A stretch of 50,333 bases of DNA from an uncultured Aquimarina sp. (GTDB lineage: Bacteria > Bacteroidota > Bacteroidia > Flavobacteriales > Flavobacteriaceae). Position 1 is the first letter of the stretch. Every line of letters begins with the position of its first letter. Location of the stretch: assembly GCA_937951135.1 (NCBI GenBank), contig CALFCI010000020.1, positions 1-50,333 on the forward strand, written 5' to 3'. The translations under genes were made by a program, and so were the position numbers. Under the pieces are notes generated by a model. It worked only from the letters and a program-made list of their open reading frames with translations, had not been told where the DNA came from and ran no database searches. Shown here one piece after another: positions 36,134 through 44,529 of this stretch.

Positions 36134-37087
36134 ATGAAAACATATACATATACAGAAAAAAAGGACACACGTTCTGGATTTGGAGCAGGTTTAGCTGAGT
36201 TAGGAAAAACCAATGAAAATGTAGTAGCATTATGTGCAGATCTTATCGGTTCTTTAAAAATGGATGAGTTTATTAAAAACAATCCAGAGCGATTCTTTCA
36301 AATAGGAATTGCTGAAGCGAATATGATGGGGATTGCTGCGGGTTTAACTATCGGAGGTAAAATACCGTTTACAGGAACATTTGCTAATTTTTCTACAGGA
36401 AGAGTATACGATCAAATTCGTCAATCCATAGCATACAGTAATAAAAATGTAAAAATATGTGCATCTCATGCTGGATTAACATTAGGAGAAGATGGAGCGA
36501 CTCACCAAATATTAGAAGATATTGGGCTAATGAAAATGTTACCAGGAATGACAGTGATCAATCCTTGTGATTATAATCAAACGAAAGCAGCAACTATTGC
36601 AATTGCTGAGTTTGAAGGTCCTGTATATTTGCGTTTCGGAAGACCATCAGTGCCTATTTTTACGCCAGATGATCAGAAATTCGAGATTGGTAAAGCAGTA
36701 CAATTACAAGAAGGTGCTGATGTAACTATTATTGCTACTGGACATTTGGTATGGGAATCATTACTAGCCGCAGAAACGTTGTATGCACAAGGGATTAGTG
36801 CCGATGTGATTAATATTCATACCATCAAACCTTTAGATGATGAAGCCATTTTAAAATCAGTGCGAAAAACAGGTTGTGTAGTAACTGCTGAAGAACACAA
36901 TGTATTAGGAGGATTAGGAGAAAGTGTAGCACGCGTTTTAGGGCAACAACATCCAACACCACAAGAGTTTGTTGGAACTAATGATACTTTTGGAGAGAGT
37001 GGAACACCAGCACAATTGATGGAAAAATACGGACTGAATGCTGACGCTGTCGTAAAAGCAGTACAAAAAGTAATCAAAAGAAAGTAA
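36134..37087 (+). CDS. transketolase, C-terminal subunit
   Basis: 317 residues with the pyrimidine-binding domain (about 1-170, ending GPVYLRFGR) and the C-terminal transketolase domain (about 190-317). The catalytic-region segment [18 protein letters not shown] and [12 protein letters not shown] are present. It forms the functional enzyme with the upstream subunit and is co-transcribed with it. The stop is 5 bases before a heptamer array that includes a hairpin, probably the terminator. Confidence 0.94.
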   Translation: MKTYTYTEKKDTRSGFGAGLAELGKTNENVVALCADLIGSLKMDEFIKNNPERFFQIGIAEANMMGIAAGLTIGGKIPFTGTFANFSTGRVYDQIRQSIAYSNKNVKICASHAGLTLGEDGATHQILEDIGLMKMLPGMTVINPCDYNQTKAATIAIAEFEGPVYLRFGRPSVPIFTPDDQKFEIGKAVQLQEGADVTIIATGHLVWESLLAAETLYAQGISADVINIHTIKPLDDEAILKSVRKTGCVVTAEEHNVLGGLGESVARVLGQQHPTPQEFVGTNDTFGESGTPAQLMEKYGLNADAVVKAVQKVIKRK

Positions 37088-37092
37088 GAGAT

Positions 37093-37173
37093 AGTATTCA
37101 GTACAGAGTAATGAGTACAGAGTATTAAGTACAACGTACAATTCTTAATACTCTGTACTGAATACTTAATACT
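37093..37173. repeat. heptamer array forming a hairpin between convergent genes
   Basis: Eleven 7-bp words plus four bases with no slippage. Seven run in the transketolase sense (AGTATTC, AGTACAG, AGTAATG, AGTACAG, AGTATTA, AGTACAA, CGTACAA); four and a half run as their complement (TTCTTAA, TACTCTG, TACTGAA, TACTTAA). AGTACAGAGTATTAAG (37114-37129) pairs perfectly with 37144-37159 across a 14-base loop. The array starts 5 bases after the transketolase stop and runs into the stop codon of the opposite gene. Confidence 0.85.
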
Positions 37174-38758
37174 ATTTCATAATCTGCCCAAATTGTGTTT
37201 TCATCTTCCATTTAATAATCGTTGCGGCGGTTAATATGCCACTAGCCATTGCACCACCAAGACCAACTAAAGTAATGTCTTGACCGGTAAGAAATAATCC
37301 TTTGATGCTAGTTTTGGGACGTAATGCTGCCGATTTAAAACGTTCTGGAGTATGACTTAATCCATAGATTTCTCCACGCTGATATCCGCTAAATTTTTGT
37401 GTGCTTACAGGAGTAGATACTTCCAAATGCGTGATGTGATCTTCTATATGCGGAAACTGTTGGAGTAGGACCTGTAATGCCTTATCCTTAAATGCGCTTT
37501 TCATCGCATCATAGGTTTCTCCTCTATTCATCCACGGCGCAGTAGCATAGGGCTCAAAATCGGTATATCGAGCACTTCCAATCACTTGGATAGTTGCCGT
37601 GTCTGGGTGTTTTGAATTCCATAAACTATCCTTGGCAGAAGGAAAGGAAATATAGGCAAAGCCTAGTGCGTTTTTAGTAAGAGGACGTCGTATTACAGCT
37701 TCGATATCTTCATCTGCATACCACCAGATGTTATGTTTAGGCAATTGCAGACTTTTATCATCTTTATTCAATCCTACATACAAACATAAATGAGCAGTAG
37801 AGGCCGGTATTTTTTGTAACTTTTGATAAGCAACAGGAACATGTTTTGGTTCCAATAATCGTTGAAATGTATTGTGTATTCCTGCATTACTAATGACATT
37901 AGCACAGGAGTATTTTTTGCCATTAATACTGATCCCCTGTACTTTTCGTTCTGAAACTAAAATCTTTTCTACAGTCGCATTGATATAGGTTGAAACTCCC
38001 AGCGTATGTAAATGATCAAGAATCGTTTCATGAACTCTATTTGCTCCACCTCTAGGGTAATACGCCCCTTCCATAAAATGATTAATGACAATGGCATGTG
38101 CTGCAAAACTGCTTTCCTGAGGTGGTAAGCCATAGTTGCCACACTGCGCGCACAAAGCAGCGATCAATTCTGTGTTTTTTGTTAAGGAAGATAATACTTC
38201 ATGAGTGGTCTTTTTTGCAATAGGGCGGTATACGCGTCTGAGAATAGGAGCTAAGGTGTGTTTTAAGAGCCCAGGTAGCATTTTTTGAATAAAATAAAAC
38301 ACACTTTTCTTAGCCGCTTTTTGAAGCAATTGGATATACCCATCTATCGCACCTTTATCTTCAGGAAAATAATCATGAAACTGTTGTCTGAAATTTTCGA
38401 GACCAGAAACAAATTCGAATTTTCTTCCATTAATGTACGCAACATCATAAGGGTCTCCTATGGCATCCCATTGTAATTGTCCATCTGAGAGGTAATCGAA
38501 GATGTGTCGCAATTGAGAATCCTCGTCCATATTACCTACATAGTGTACTCCAACATCCCATGTCAATCCTTTTTTTCTATTGAAGGTATGCGTAAATCCA
38601 CCAGGAACATAATGCTGCTCTAAGATCACCACTTTTTTACCCGCTTTAGCTAAAAAAACAGCAGTACATAACCCTCCAATTCCAGAACCAATAATAACAT
38701 AAGTATCATCAGTAAATGTGATTTCAGGGTTGAATTTTGAGTACGATTTTTGGATCAT
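37172..38758 (-). CDS. carotenoid isomerase/retinol saturase-like FAD oxidoreductase
   Basis: 528-residue flavoprotein of the phytoene desaturase superfamily, closer in pattern to CrtISO and all-trans-retinol 13,14-reductase than to CrtI. The FAD motif is VIIGSGIGGLCTAVFLAKAGKKVVILEQ (about 21-48), followed by GGFTHTF and WDVGVHYVG. The C-terminal motif FLTGQDITLVGLGGAMASGILTAA is typical. A carotenoid or other isoprenoid substrate is an inference, helped by the crt operon 3 kb away. I use the ATG at 38758; the TTG three codons earlier overlaps the promoter box. The box-to-ATG distance suggests a leaderless mRNA. Confidence 0.88.
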   Translation of the reverse strand: MIQKSYSKFNPEITFTDDTYVIIGSGIGGLCTAVFLAKAGKKVVILEQHYVPGGFTHTFNRKKGLTWDVGVHYVGNMDEDSQLRHIFDYLSDGQLQWDAIGDPYDVAYINGRKFEFVSGLENFRQQFHDYFPEDKGAIDGYIQLLQKAAKKSVFYFIQKMLPGLLKHTLAPILRRVYRPIAKKTTHEVLSSLTKNTELIAALCAQCGNYGLPPQESSFAAHAIVINHFMEGAYYPRGGANRVHETILDHLHTLGVSTYINATVEKILVSERKVQGISINGKKYSCANVISNAGIHNTFQRLLEPKHVPVAYQKLQKIPASTAHLCLYVGLNKDDKSLQLPKHNIWWYADEDIEAVIRRPLTKNALGFAYISFPSAKDSLWNSKHPDTATIQVIGSARYTDFEPYATAPWMNRGETYDAMKSAFKDKALQVLLQQFPHIEDHITHLEVSTPVSTQKFSGYQRGEIYGLSHTPERFKSAALRPKTSIKGLFLTGQDITLVGLGGAMASGILTAATIIKWKMKTQFGQIMK

Positions 38759-38764
38759 ATAAAA

Positions 38765-38772
38765 CAAATATA
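38765..38772 (-). promoter_or_regulatory. -7 box of the isomerase-like gene
   Basis: Minus-strand TATATTTG, with only six bases between it and the ATG at 38758. The transcription start should fall about at the start codon. Confidence 0.6.
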
Positions 38773-38802
38773 GATTTTCAAATGTACAGAAATAATCCGA
38801 AG

Positions 38803-38858
38803 AGACGCAATATTTTGCGTCTGCCCAAGAATAAGAAGAGCCGCAAGATATTGCGGCT
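38803..38858. repeat. two related palindromic repeats
   Basis: AGACGCAA-TATT-TTGCGTCT (38803-38822) and AGCCGCAA-GATA-TTGCGGCT (38839-38858), two 20-bp hairpins of the same design, 16 bases apart. Further copies of the first type are at 44081-44098 (inside a gene) and 44166-44185. Confidence 0.8.
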
Positions 38859-38906
38859 ATACATGTGATATTTATGTATCTTTAATGAAGAAAAATCATA
38901 AGAATC

Positions 38907-39476
38907 ATGAAACGAGTGTGGCAAATAGGAATCGTTATTATTAGTCTTGTTGTTATTGGGTTTGTAGGGATGCAGGTTTTAAAATATATGACGAAAAGGC
39001 ATAGCCCGGAAGAAACAGTACTGCATACGTCTGGAGCTACTAATTTCAAGGTGTTTTATAATAGACCTTATAAAAAAGGAAGGCGTGTTTTTGGAGGGCT
39101 TGTCCCTTTCGGTAAAGTTTGGAATGTAGGATTTGATGAAGCGACACTATTTACTACGGATAAAGATATTATGATCGATGGTACTCTGTTGAAAACAGGC
39201 ACCTATACGTTGTGGGCAATTCCAAATCCTAATTCCTGGAAAATAATTTTTAATAGTAAAGTATATGATTCAGGTTTGTTTGGGGATGATAGTCCTAAAT
39301 ACGATCCAAAGTATGATGTATTAAAGGTAGAAAAACCAGTACTACCTTTATTAAATTCGATAGCACAATTTTCAATTTATTTTGAGAATGCTAATGGGTT
39401 TACTTTATTGTATTTGGCTTGGGATACTGTAGCCATTGCGATACCAATAACAGCTATTGAGGGTTCAGAATTATGA
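38907..39476 (+). CDS. DUF2911 family protein
   Basis: 189-residue protein with an N-terminal membrane anchor or signal (about 5-27) and a DUF2911 domain, common in Bacteroidota and of unknown biochemical role. Recognisable family segments are FKVFYNRPYKKGRRVFGGLVPFGKVWNVGFDEAT (about 48-81) and LKTGTYTLWAIPNPNSWKIIFN (about 96-117). Predicted to be envelope-located. It stands alone, with a near-consensus TATCTTTA upstream. Confidence 0.88.
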   Translation: MKRVWQIGIVIISLVVIGFVGMQVLKYMTKRHSPEETVLHTSGATNFKVFYNRPYKKGRRVFGGLVPFGKVWNVGFDEATLFTTDKDIMIDGTLLKTGTYTLWAIPNPNSWKIIFNSKVYDSGLFGDDSPKYDPKYDVLKVEKPVLPLLNSIAQFSIYFENANGFTLLYLAWDTVAIAIPITAIEGSEL

Positions 39477-39582
39477 ATATATAACTAGAATAACGAATAA
39501 ATCTAAGTACATGAAAAAAATAATGATTTGATGTTCATGAAGATAAATAGAGTTATAGGAGAAAAAGAATAACCTTTTTTAG

Positions 39583-39610
39583 TCCTGGTTCTTGTCTCTT
39601 GATTCTTAAA
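39583..39610. repeat. heptamer array upstream of meaB
   Basis: Four 7-bp words in register: TCCTGGT, TCTTGTC, TCTTGAT, TCTTAAA. The same vocabulary appears reversed after tgt and at 26750-26777. The rest of 39477-39705 is featureless. Confidence 0.6.
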
Positions 39611-39705
39611 TTATTACAATAGATGATGTGCTCAAAAAAGCTATTTAATTAGTCGTTTTTAGCTATTTCCTAATTTTTGTCTTGTACTAAACGAATAAAT
39701 TACAG

Positions 39706-40746
39706 ATGTCATTACCATTACATATTAATCCAAATGCAATAGTTCAATGTAAAGCATTGCAACGGCAACCATTATCGGTAACAGAGATGGTAACGGCAAT
39801 TCGGGGTCAAAACCGAACCGTATTAAGTCAAGCGATAACTTTATTAGAAAGTACACAAGTAGACCATGTTCAAAAAGCAGAACAGCTCATAGCGCAGTGT
39901 ATACAATTTTATACAGATAAAACGATTAGAATAGGGATCACAGGCGCACCTGGCGTTGGAAAAAGTACATTTATTGAGGTATTTACAAAACAATTAGTAG
40001 CGCAAGGCAAGCAGGTTGCAATTTTAGCTATAGACCCCAGTAGTACCGTTTCTGGTGGAAGTATTTTAGGAGATAAAACGAGGATGGGGTCTTTGGTATC
40101 CTCACCACAAGTATTTATTCGTCCGTCACCTTCAGGAGCACTATTGGGAGGAGTTGCACGCCAAACAAGAGAAGCCATAGTGTTATGCGAAACTGCAGGT
40201 TTTGATGTGGTTTTAATTGAGACTGTAGGCGTAGGGCAAAGCGAAACTACAGTACGCAGTATGGTAGATTTCTTTTTGTTATTGCAATTGGCAGGCGCAG
40301 GCGATGCCTTGCAAGGGATCAAAAGAGGAATTATGGAGATGGCAGATGCTGTGGTGGTCACTAAAGCAGATGGTAGTACTACGGAAATCGCAATGAATGC
40401 CGCTCAAATGTTGGCACAGGTGATGCATGTATACCCGGCACCTCCAAGTGGTCATTTGCCAAGTGTGTTAACGTGTAGCGCTAAAGATAATACCGGAATT
40501 GATACGATTTGGGATGCTATTCAAAAGTACCTCACAGTAACCCGGTCGAATGGTTTTTTCGAAACACAACGGACAGAACAACAACAGTTTTGGTTGTATC
40601 AAACTATAGAAGAGCAATTAAAACAACAATTTTATTCAGACCCAGCAATTCAAAAAGCACTACCAAAGCAATTGAAAGCTATTCAACAAGCAAAAAGCAC
40701 TCCTTTTGCCGCAGCTCAATATTTGTTGGGACTAAAAAAAGGCTAG
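39706..40746 (+). CDS. meaB: methylmalonyl-CoA mutase-associated GTPase MeaB
   Basis: 346-residue G3E-family P-loop GTPase that protects and loads adenosylcobalamin into methylmalonyl-CoA mutase. The P loop is GAPGVGKSTF (about 85-94). AILAIDPSSTVSGGSILGDKTRM, typical of MeaB/ArgK, follows, then the Walker B segment VVLIETVGVGQSE and the specificity motif VTKAD. A helical C-terminal dimer arm completes the family length. The mutase genes are not in the window. Its presence, with a CarH-like regulator, implies that the cell uses adenosylcobalamin. Confidence 0.94.
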   Translation: MSLPLHINPNAIVQCKALQRQPLSVTEMVTAIRGQNRTVLSQAITLLESTQVDHVQKAEQLIAQCIQFYTDKTIRIGITGAPGVGKSTFIEVFTKQLVAQGKQVAILAIDPSSTVSGGSILGDKTRMGSLVSSPQVFIRPSPSGALLGGVARQTREAIVLCETAGFDVVLIETVGVGQSETTVRSMVDFFLLLQLAGAGDALQGIKRGIMEMADAVVVTKADGSTTEIAMNAAQMLAQVMHVYPAPPSGHLPSVLTCSAKDNTGIDTIWDAIQKYLTVTRSNGFFETQRTEQQQFWLYQTIEEQLKQQFYSDPAIQKALPKQLKAIQQAKSTPFAAAQYLLGLKKG

Positions 40747-40817
40747 TCGACATGCGGCATTAGCCTGAGTTCGATTGCTAAAAATCTGTTTTCCAAATGT
40801 TTAATTGTATTTTTGAT

Positions 40818-40840
40818 TCCTTCTCCCAAAGGGAGAGGAA
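40818..40840. terminator. hairpin after meaB
   Basis: Stem TTCCTTCTCCC paired with GGGAGAGGAA (one bulged base) around AAA, followed by GTTTATTC. It is about 70 bases beyond the meaB stop, a possible terminator or palindromic repeat. Confidence 0.45.
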
Positions 40841-40919
40841 GTTTATTCTTCTGATTTATCGTAGCTTAGGGGTTATTTTAAATCGAAATCAGGCCATTAG
40901 TACTAGGCAGTAGGTTTAT

Positions 40920-40954
40920 GATCAACAAACAACTGACAACCATCAACTAAAAAT
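40920..40954 (-). repeat. heptamer array after the MetF-like gene
   Basis: Five words on the plus strand: GATCAAC, AAACAAC, TGACAAC, CATCAAC, TAAAAAT. In the gene's sense they read GTTGATG, GTTGTCA, GTTGTTT, GTTGATC, starting within 12 bases of the stop, with the same words as after the MATE gene. Confidence 0.65.
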
Positions 40955-40958
40955 GGTA

Positions 40959-41906
40959 TTACACCACAGTAGCAGTCAAGTCTTCTTGATGAGGTGCCAT
41001 CATTGTTTTAATATCTTTAAGAAGTTCAATAGAAGCTTCAATCTCTGATTTTCGAATGGCAACACTTTCAATGTTGAACCCTATCGGAATACCTTTAGCA
41101 GAGCTAAAATCAATCAGTTCTTGTGCAATAGTTTTACATATCGAAATAGAAGTATCCAAGATGTCATCTGAGTGCAATAAATCATTACGAAGCCATTTAG
41201 GAATATCAATACCCAGCCATTCCATAAATTGTAAGGTCTTTAAAGAACCGCAAGGGGTAAGGGTGAAAATAATAGGCACCATGTTTTTTTGCTGATCCGC
41301 AGCCCAATAGTAATAATCAGAAAGAAAATTTTTAGCACTATCAATATTGTATACACATTGTGAAATAAAAAAACGGCAACCTTTATCCATTTTGTTAAAA
41401 ACACGAAGGTGTTCATCTCCCTTTTTGAGGTGACGTTCCGGTATCGTAACGCCTCCTAGAGTAAACGATGTATCGGTATTGCTTTGTAACGTATAGGCAT
41501 CTTGTAAAGACAGTGATGTATGCTGTTGCTGTGATGGAGCACCTACAAATACGGTATAGTCTATGGCGGTATTAGATGCCGAAAGCCAGTCTGTAAAACT
41601 AGCTTTGGTGAACTTCCCAATACTTTGATAAATGATTTTTGGAATCGCTAGTTCTTTAAGATAGGTAGCGCTATAATGCTCTGGTGATACCGTTTGTAAA
41701 AAAGGAAAAGGTCTCGGCATATCTGTTCTAGACGATTCATCTTGAATGTCATATAATACTAAGGCGTCAATACCAATATCTTTAAGTCTTTGGATTTGCG
41801 TATTGGCAATATGTTGAATCTTCTCTGTCGGAGTACTTTGTTTTGGAGGTGTGAGTCCGTAACATAAAATTCCGGTAGTTGCAGTTTTGATTTTATGTGC
41901 TAACAT
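40959..41906 (-). CDS. methylenetetrahydrofolate reductase-like protein
   Basis: 315-residue protein of the MetF superfamily (flavin-dependent TIM barrel). Family-like segments are GILCYGLTPPKQ (N-terminal strand, compare the usual EVTPPK), TLGGVTIPERHLKKGDEHLRVFNKMDKGCRFFISQCVYN (about 150-188, with conserved RxFxSQxxY-like core) and PIIFTLTPCGSLKTLQFMEWLGIDIP (about 214-239). It is clearly diverged from housekeeping MetF, so the folate substrate is an inference. It begins 31 bases after the PAP2 phosphatase gene on the same strand. Confidence 0.78.
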   Translation of the reverse strand: MLAHKIKTATTGILCYGLTPPKQSTPTEKIQHIANTQIQRLKDIGIDALVLYDIQDESSRTDMPRPFPFLQTVSPEHYSATYLKELAIPKIIYQSIGKFTKASFTDWLSASNTAIDYTVFVGAPSQQQHTSLSLQDAYTLQSNTDTSFTLGGVTIPERHLKKGDEHLRVFNKMDKGCRFFISQCVYNIDSAKNFLSDYYYWAADQQKNMVPIIFTLTPCGSLKTLQFMEWLGIDIPKWLRNDLLHSDDILDTSISICKTIAQELIDFSSAKGIPIGFNIESVAIRKSEIEASIELLKDIKTMMAPHQEDLTATVV

Positions 41907-41937
41907 ATTGTTTTGTTGTTATTTTAGAAATACGATA

Positions 41938-42510
41938 TTAAGATGCTGTAGCGTATTTTGTAATTAAGAATTGGTGTAATTTATAAGTCCCATAACCAAG
42001 TCCCATGCCGATAATGATTCCGGTAATAATATCTCCAGGATAATGCACGCCTACATAAATGCGACTATAACTCACAATAAGCGACCATAGGATCATAAAC
42101 GGAAAAAGGGACTTGAGCTGTTTTTTAAAAACTAAACCTGTGAAAAAGGCTAATGCCATAGAGCTCGCTGCATGCGCAGAAAAATAACCATGTCGGCCAC
42201 AATGATGGGCCAACATACGCGTGTATTCGCCAATACCAGCAGTTCGACAAGGACGAGTCCTGCGAAATAAGACGTTTTTGAATAGATTAGATAATTGATC
42301 ACTAGCAGCAATCATTAGTGCGACAACAACTAATGTAATAAGCGTTCCTCTGACTCCAAAACGTTTGTAAAACAAGAATAATAAGACAACGTATAAGGGG
42401 ATTTGATAGAGCTTATGGGTCATAAATAACCAAAAATCATCCCAAGGCTTAGTTCCTAAATTGTTTAGAAATAGAAATATATCCTTATCAAGTTGAAGTA
42501 TAGTTTCCAT
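41938..42510 (-). CDS. PAP2-family membrane phosphatase
   Basis: 190-residue integral membrane phosphatase with five or six hydrophobic helices. The three acid-phosphatase motifs are visible: KNVLFRRTRPC, YFSAHAAS (normally PSGH; catalytic His kept, Pro-Ser-Gly changed) and SRIYVGVHYPGD with nucleophile His. Members dephosphorylate undecaprenyl diphosphate or lipid phosphates; which one cannot be told. It is probably co-transcribed with the MetF-like gene. Confidence 0.88.
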   Translation of the reverse strand: METILQLDKDIFLFLNNLGTKPWDDFWLFMTHKLYQIPLYVVLLFLFYKRFGVRGTLITLVVVALMIAASDQLSNLFKNVLFRRTRPCRTAGIGEYTRMLAHHCGRHGYFSAHAASSMALAFFTGLVFKKQLKSLFPFMILWSLIVSYSRIYVGVHYPGDIITGIIIGMGLGYGTYKLHQFLITKYATAS

Positions 42511-42516
42511 GTTTTA

Positions 42517-42565
42517 GTTGTCGGTTTTCGGTTGTCGGTTGTCAGTTGATTGTTGTCGGTTAGTT
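42517..42565. repeat. seven-copy heptamer array
   Basis: Seven 7-bp words without slippage: GTTGTCG, GTTTTCG, GTTGTCG, GTTGTCA, GTTGATT, GTTGTCG, GTTAGTT. It lies just upstream of the PAP2 start codon (7 bases), between it and the 75-residue protein gene. Confidence 0.85.
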
Positions 42566-42666
42566 CGCCTTAGTTTCATTTGTCAATACTGTTGCTATTG
42601 ATAACAGCTCTAAAGGTTCGATAGCTTATCAAAAAAACTAAATACTAAGTACTCTTATCTCAATAC

Positions 42667-42894
42667 TTACTCTTCATACTGTTCAATCTCACGATCATAA
42701 AAATCATTAGCGGCTTGAAATAATGTTTCCGCTTCTTGCAATAATTCTTCTTGTTCACTTTTATCAAACTCCTCAAACCATTCTACATCATCGGTAGCAA
42801 GGTCGATAATAAACCTAGGGAAATCGGTGTGTATGATAAAAATAGCATCAGGATAATCAGTGTTATCCCCTAATAAAAACTTTGGAAATTCCAT
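42667..42894 (-). CDS. small conserved acidic protein
   Basis: 75-residue cytoplasmic protein with no signal peptide. The N-terminal half is beta-like (FPKFLLGDNTDYPDAIFIIHTDFPRFIIDL). The C-terminal half is an acidic helix rich in Glu (EEFDKSEQEELLQEAETLFQAANDFYDREIEQYEE). The pattern fits small proteins conserved within the Flavobacteriaceae, but I know no function. Separate arrays of heptamer repeats flank it on both sides. Confidence 0.7.
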   Translation of the reverse strand: MEFPKFLLGDNTDYPDAIFIIHTDFPRFIIDLATDDVEWFEEFDKSEQEELLQEAETLFQAANDFYDREIEQYEE

Positions 42895-43241
42895 AGGTGT
42901 CAGTATATATCAGTCAAAAATTGATGGTAAAAATACAGCTCTTTTTTTAGTTTTGTTGCGTAAAATGAGGTAAACTAATTTGGTTGTCTGTTGATCGTTT
43001 TTTAGCAGTACCATGAAAACCCTACTTCGTACTTCATACTTTTTACTTTGTACTTCTGATATGGTTGTCAGTTGATAGTTTGTAATCGTAACTTTAAAAC
43101 GTTAACTCGTACTTCAAATATAACAGTTAGCTTTTAGCCGCTAGCGATTTGCTTTTTTCTTACTTGTTTTAACTTCCCACCTTGTACTTCGTACTTAATA
43201 CTTTGTACTCTCCTTACTATACACACTTCACCCCACTACCT
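42895..43241. repeat. spacer built largely of heptamer arrays
   Basis: No ORF. Consecutive arrays with period 7: 42983-43003 (GTTGTCT, GTTGATC, GTTTTTT); 43023-43057 (five TACTTnn words); 43064-43084 (GTTGTCA, GTTGATA, GTTTGTA); 43086-43120 (TCGTAAC to TCAAATA); 43126-43153 (GTTAGCT, TTTAGCC, GCTAGCG, ATTTGCT); 43172-43213 (ACTTCCC, ACCTTGT, ACTTCGT, ACTTAAT, ACTTTGT, ACTCTCC). The last ends 28 bases from the PPK2 stop. Confidence 0.8.
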
Positions 43242-44132
43242 TCATTCATTTTCCAATTGCGCTCGATATAGTCCAAGATTGGCTTTGGTCTTAGCGTCTA
43301 ATTCAGGTTCCTGAATATCGCTATATGTTTTTAAAGTATCATATAGGATTTTTGCTACAATATAACGGGCTGTAGGTTTATCATCTGCAGGGATAACATA
43401 CCAAGGTGCATGCGATAAAGAAGTAGCATTAATAGCATCTTGATAGCATTGTTGGTATTGATCCCATAGCTTACGCTCTTTTAAATCACCAGCAGAAAAT
43501 TTCCAGTTTTTTTCCTTTTTCTCCAATCGACGCAGTAACCTGTTTTTTTGTTCCTCTTTAGATAAGTGTAGGTAAAACTTAAAAATCAACGTACCATTTT
43601 CAGCAATATGTTTTTCGAAATTTCGAATTTGTTCAAAACGTTTTTCCCAAAACGCATCGTTGACTTGAGATATATCCGTTACATCGGGTAAGTTTTCACC
43701 TAAAACGTACTCTGGGTGCACACGAGTGACTAAAACATTTTCATAATGCGTTCTGTTAAAAATCGAAAATCGTCCCCGTTGCGGTAAAGCAATATAATGT
43801 CGCCACAAATAATCATGTCCTTGTTCCAATTCGGTAGGCACTTTGAAGCTATGTACAACAATACCCCGAGTATTAAAATCTTTAAATACTTCGCGGATCA
43901 AACTATCCTTTCCAGAGGTGTCCATACCTTGTAAACATACAAGTACAGCGTATTTTCCATGTGCATATAAGGTGTCTTGGAGTTTGCCCAGTTTTTCTCG
44001 AGTCTGTTCTAAGGCTTTTTCAATTTTTTTTTCACTCTCTCCTAAATTATATGTAGTACTGCGATCTGATAATTGTTGATGCGCAATATTTTGCGTCTGT
44101 ACTTTAAAATCTTCAGGAGTAATGGTATTCAT
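43242..44132 (-). CDS. PPK2-family polyphosphate kinase
   Basis: 296-residue kinase that transfers phosphate between polyphosphate and nucleotides. The Walker A motif GMDTSGKDS is at residues 69-77. The lid and Walker B region follow with HYIALPQRGRFSIFNRTHYENVLVTRVHPE (about 112-141). The C-terminal EKNWKFSAGDLKER motif is typical. The subclass (AMP, ADP or both) cannot be fixed from sequence alone. A palindromic repeat (44081-44098) lies in frame in the N-terminus and codes about residues 12-17 (QTQNIA). ATG at 44132; no consensus promoter found. Confidence 0.9.
   Translation of the reverse strand: MNTITPEDFKVQTQNIAHQQLSDRSTTYNLGESEKKIEKALEQTREKLGKLQDTLYAHGKYAVLVCLQGMDTSGKDSLIREVFKDFNTRGIVVHSFKVPTELEQGHDYLWRHYIALPQRGRFSIFNRTHYENVLVTRVHPEYVLGENLPDVTDISQVNDAFWEKRFEQIRNFEKHIAENGTLIFKFYLHLSKEEQKNRLLRRLEKKEKNWKFSAGDLKERKLWDQYQQCYQDAINATSLSHAPWYVIPADDKPTARYIVAKILYDTLKTYSDIQEPELDAKTKANLGLYRAQLENE
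44081..44098. repeat. AGACGCAA-family palindrome inside the PPK2 gene
   Basis: GCGCAATATTTTGCGTCT, nearly identical to 38803-38822 and to 44166-44185. Together with the flanking TGTTGA it matches 44161-44188 over about 28 bases. Confidence 0.75.
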
Positions 44133-44262
44133 GGGTTTAAGTTTTTATGGAGGTACAAAATGTTGAGGCGCAATATTTTGCGTCTATAATTATTGAGACC
44201 TTAGCTGTTATGCAGCTCCAATATACTAAAGCTAAATGAAAGATAATAGAAAAACCTGTGGA

Positions 44263-44385
44263 GGCTGTCTGAAAAGGTACTTTGAATTGTCAAACTGAGC
44301 TCGAAGTTTTTAAATATATGAATTTCAGTAATATTCGATAGGATCAGACTGACAAAATAAGTTGTTTCACCCTTTTCATACCGGC
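44263..44385. repeat. nested inverted-repeat (MITE-like) element
   Basis: Outer ends GGCTGTCTGAAAAGG and CCTTTTCATACCGGC are complementary at 12 of 15 positions. Inner ends TTGTCAAACTGA (44287-44298) and TCAGACTGACAA (44344-44355) match at 10 of 12. It has no coding capacity. The inner motif resembles dispersed TTGTCAAACTGAGC repeats that I recall from other flavobacteria. Confidence 0.55.
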
Positions 44386-44430
44386 TCAACTTTTAGAAGA
44401 GTTGAGCTGTAAAATATTGCGTCTCAATAC

Positions 44431-44529
44431 GTAAACTACCTCGGAGTACGCCCACGAGGCATCCAGCAGAAAAATAGCTTTCAGGTTTCGAGGTAAGCCA
44501 AGCAGAATTAAACGCTACAATGTGGATTA
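44431..44529 (+). repeat. dispersed ~98-bp repeat, copy B
   Basis: Homologous to 11594-11690. Here the left half forms a hairpin CCTCG/CGAGG (44439-44459). The conserved right end ACAATGTGGATTA lies 8 bases upstream of the tgt -7 box. Confidence 0.6.

Noticed and set aside
41938-42510. PAP2 phosphatase as inactive because PSGH is changed
   Set aside because: The catalytic His of this motif, the RP motif and the final SRxxxGVHYPGD motif are all present, so loss of activity cannot be claimed.
42983-43213. Possible CRISPR array
   Set aside because: Repeats are 7 bp, contiguous and degenerate, with no constant repeat-spacer structure and no cas genes nearby.
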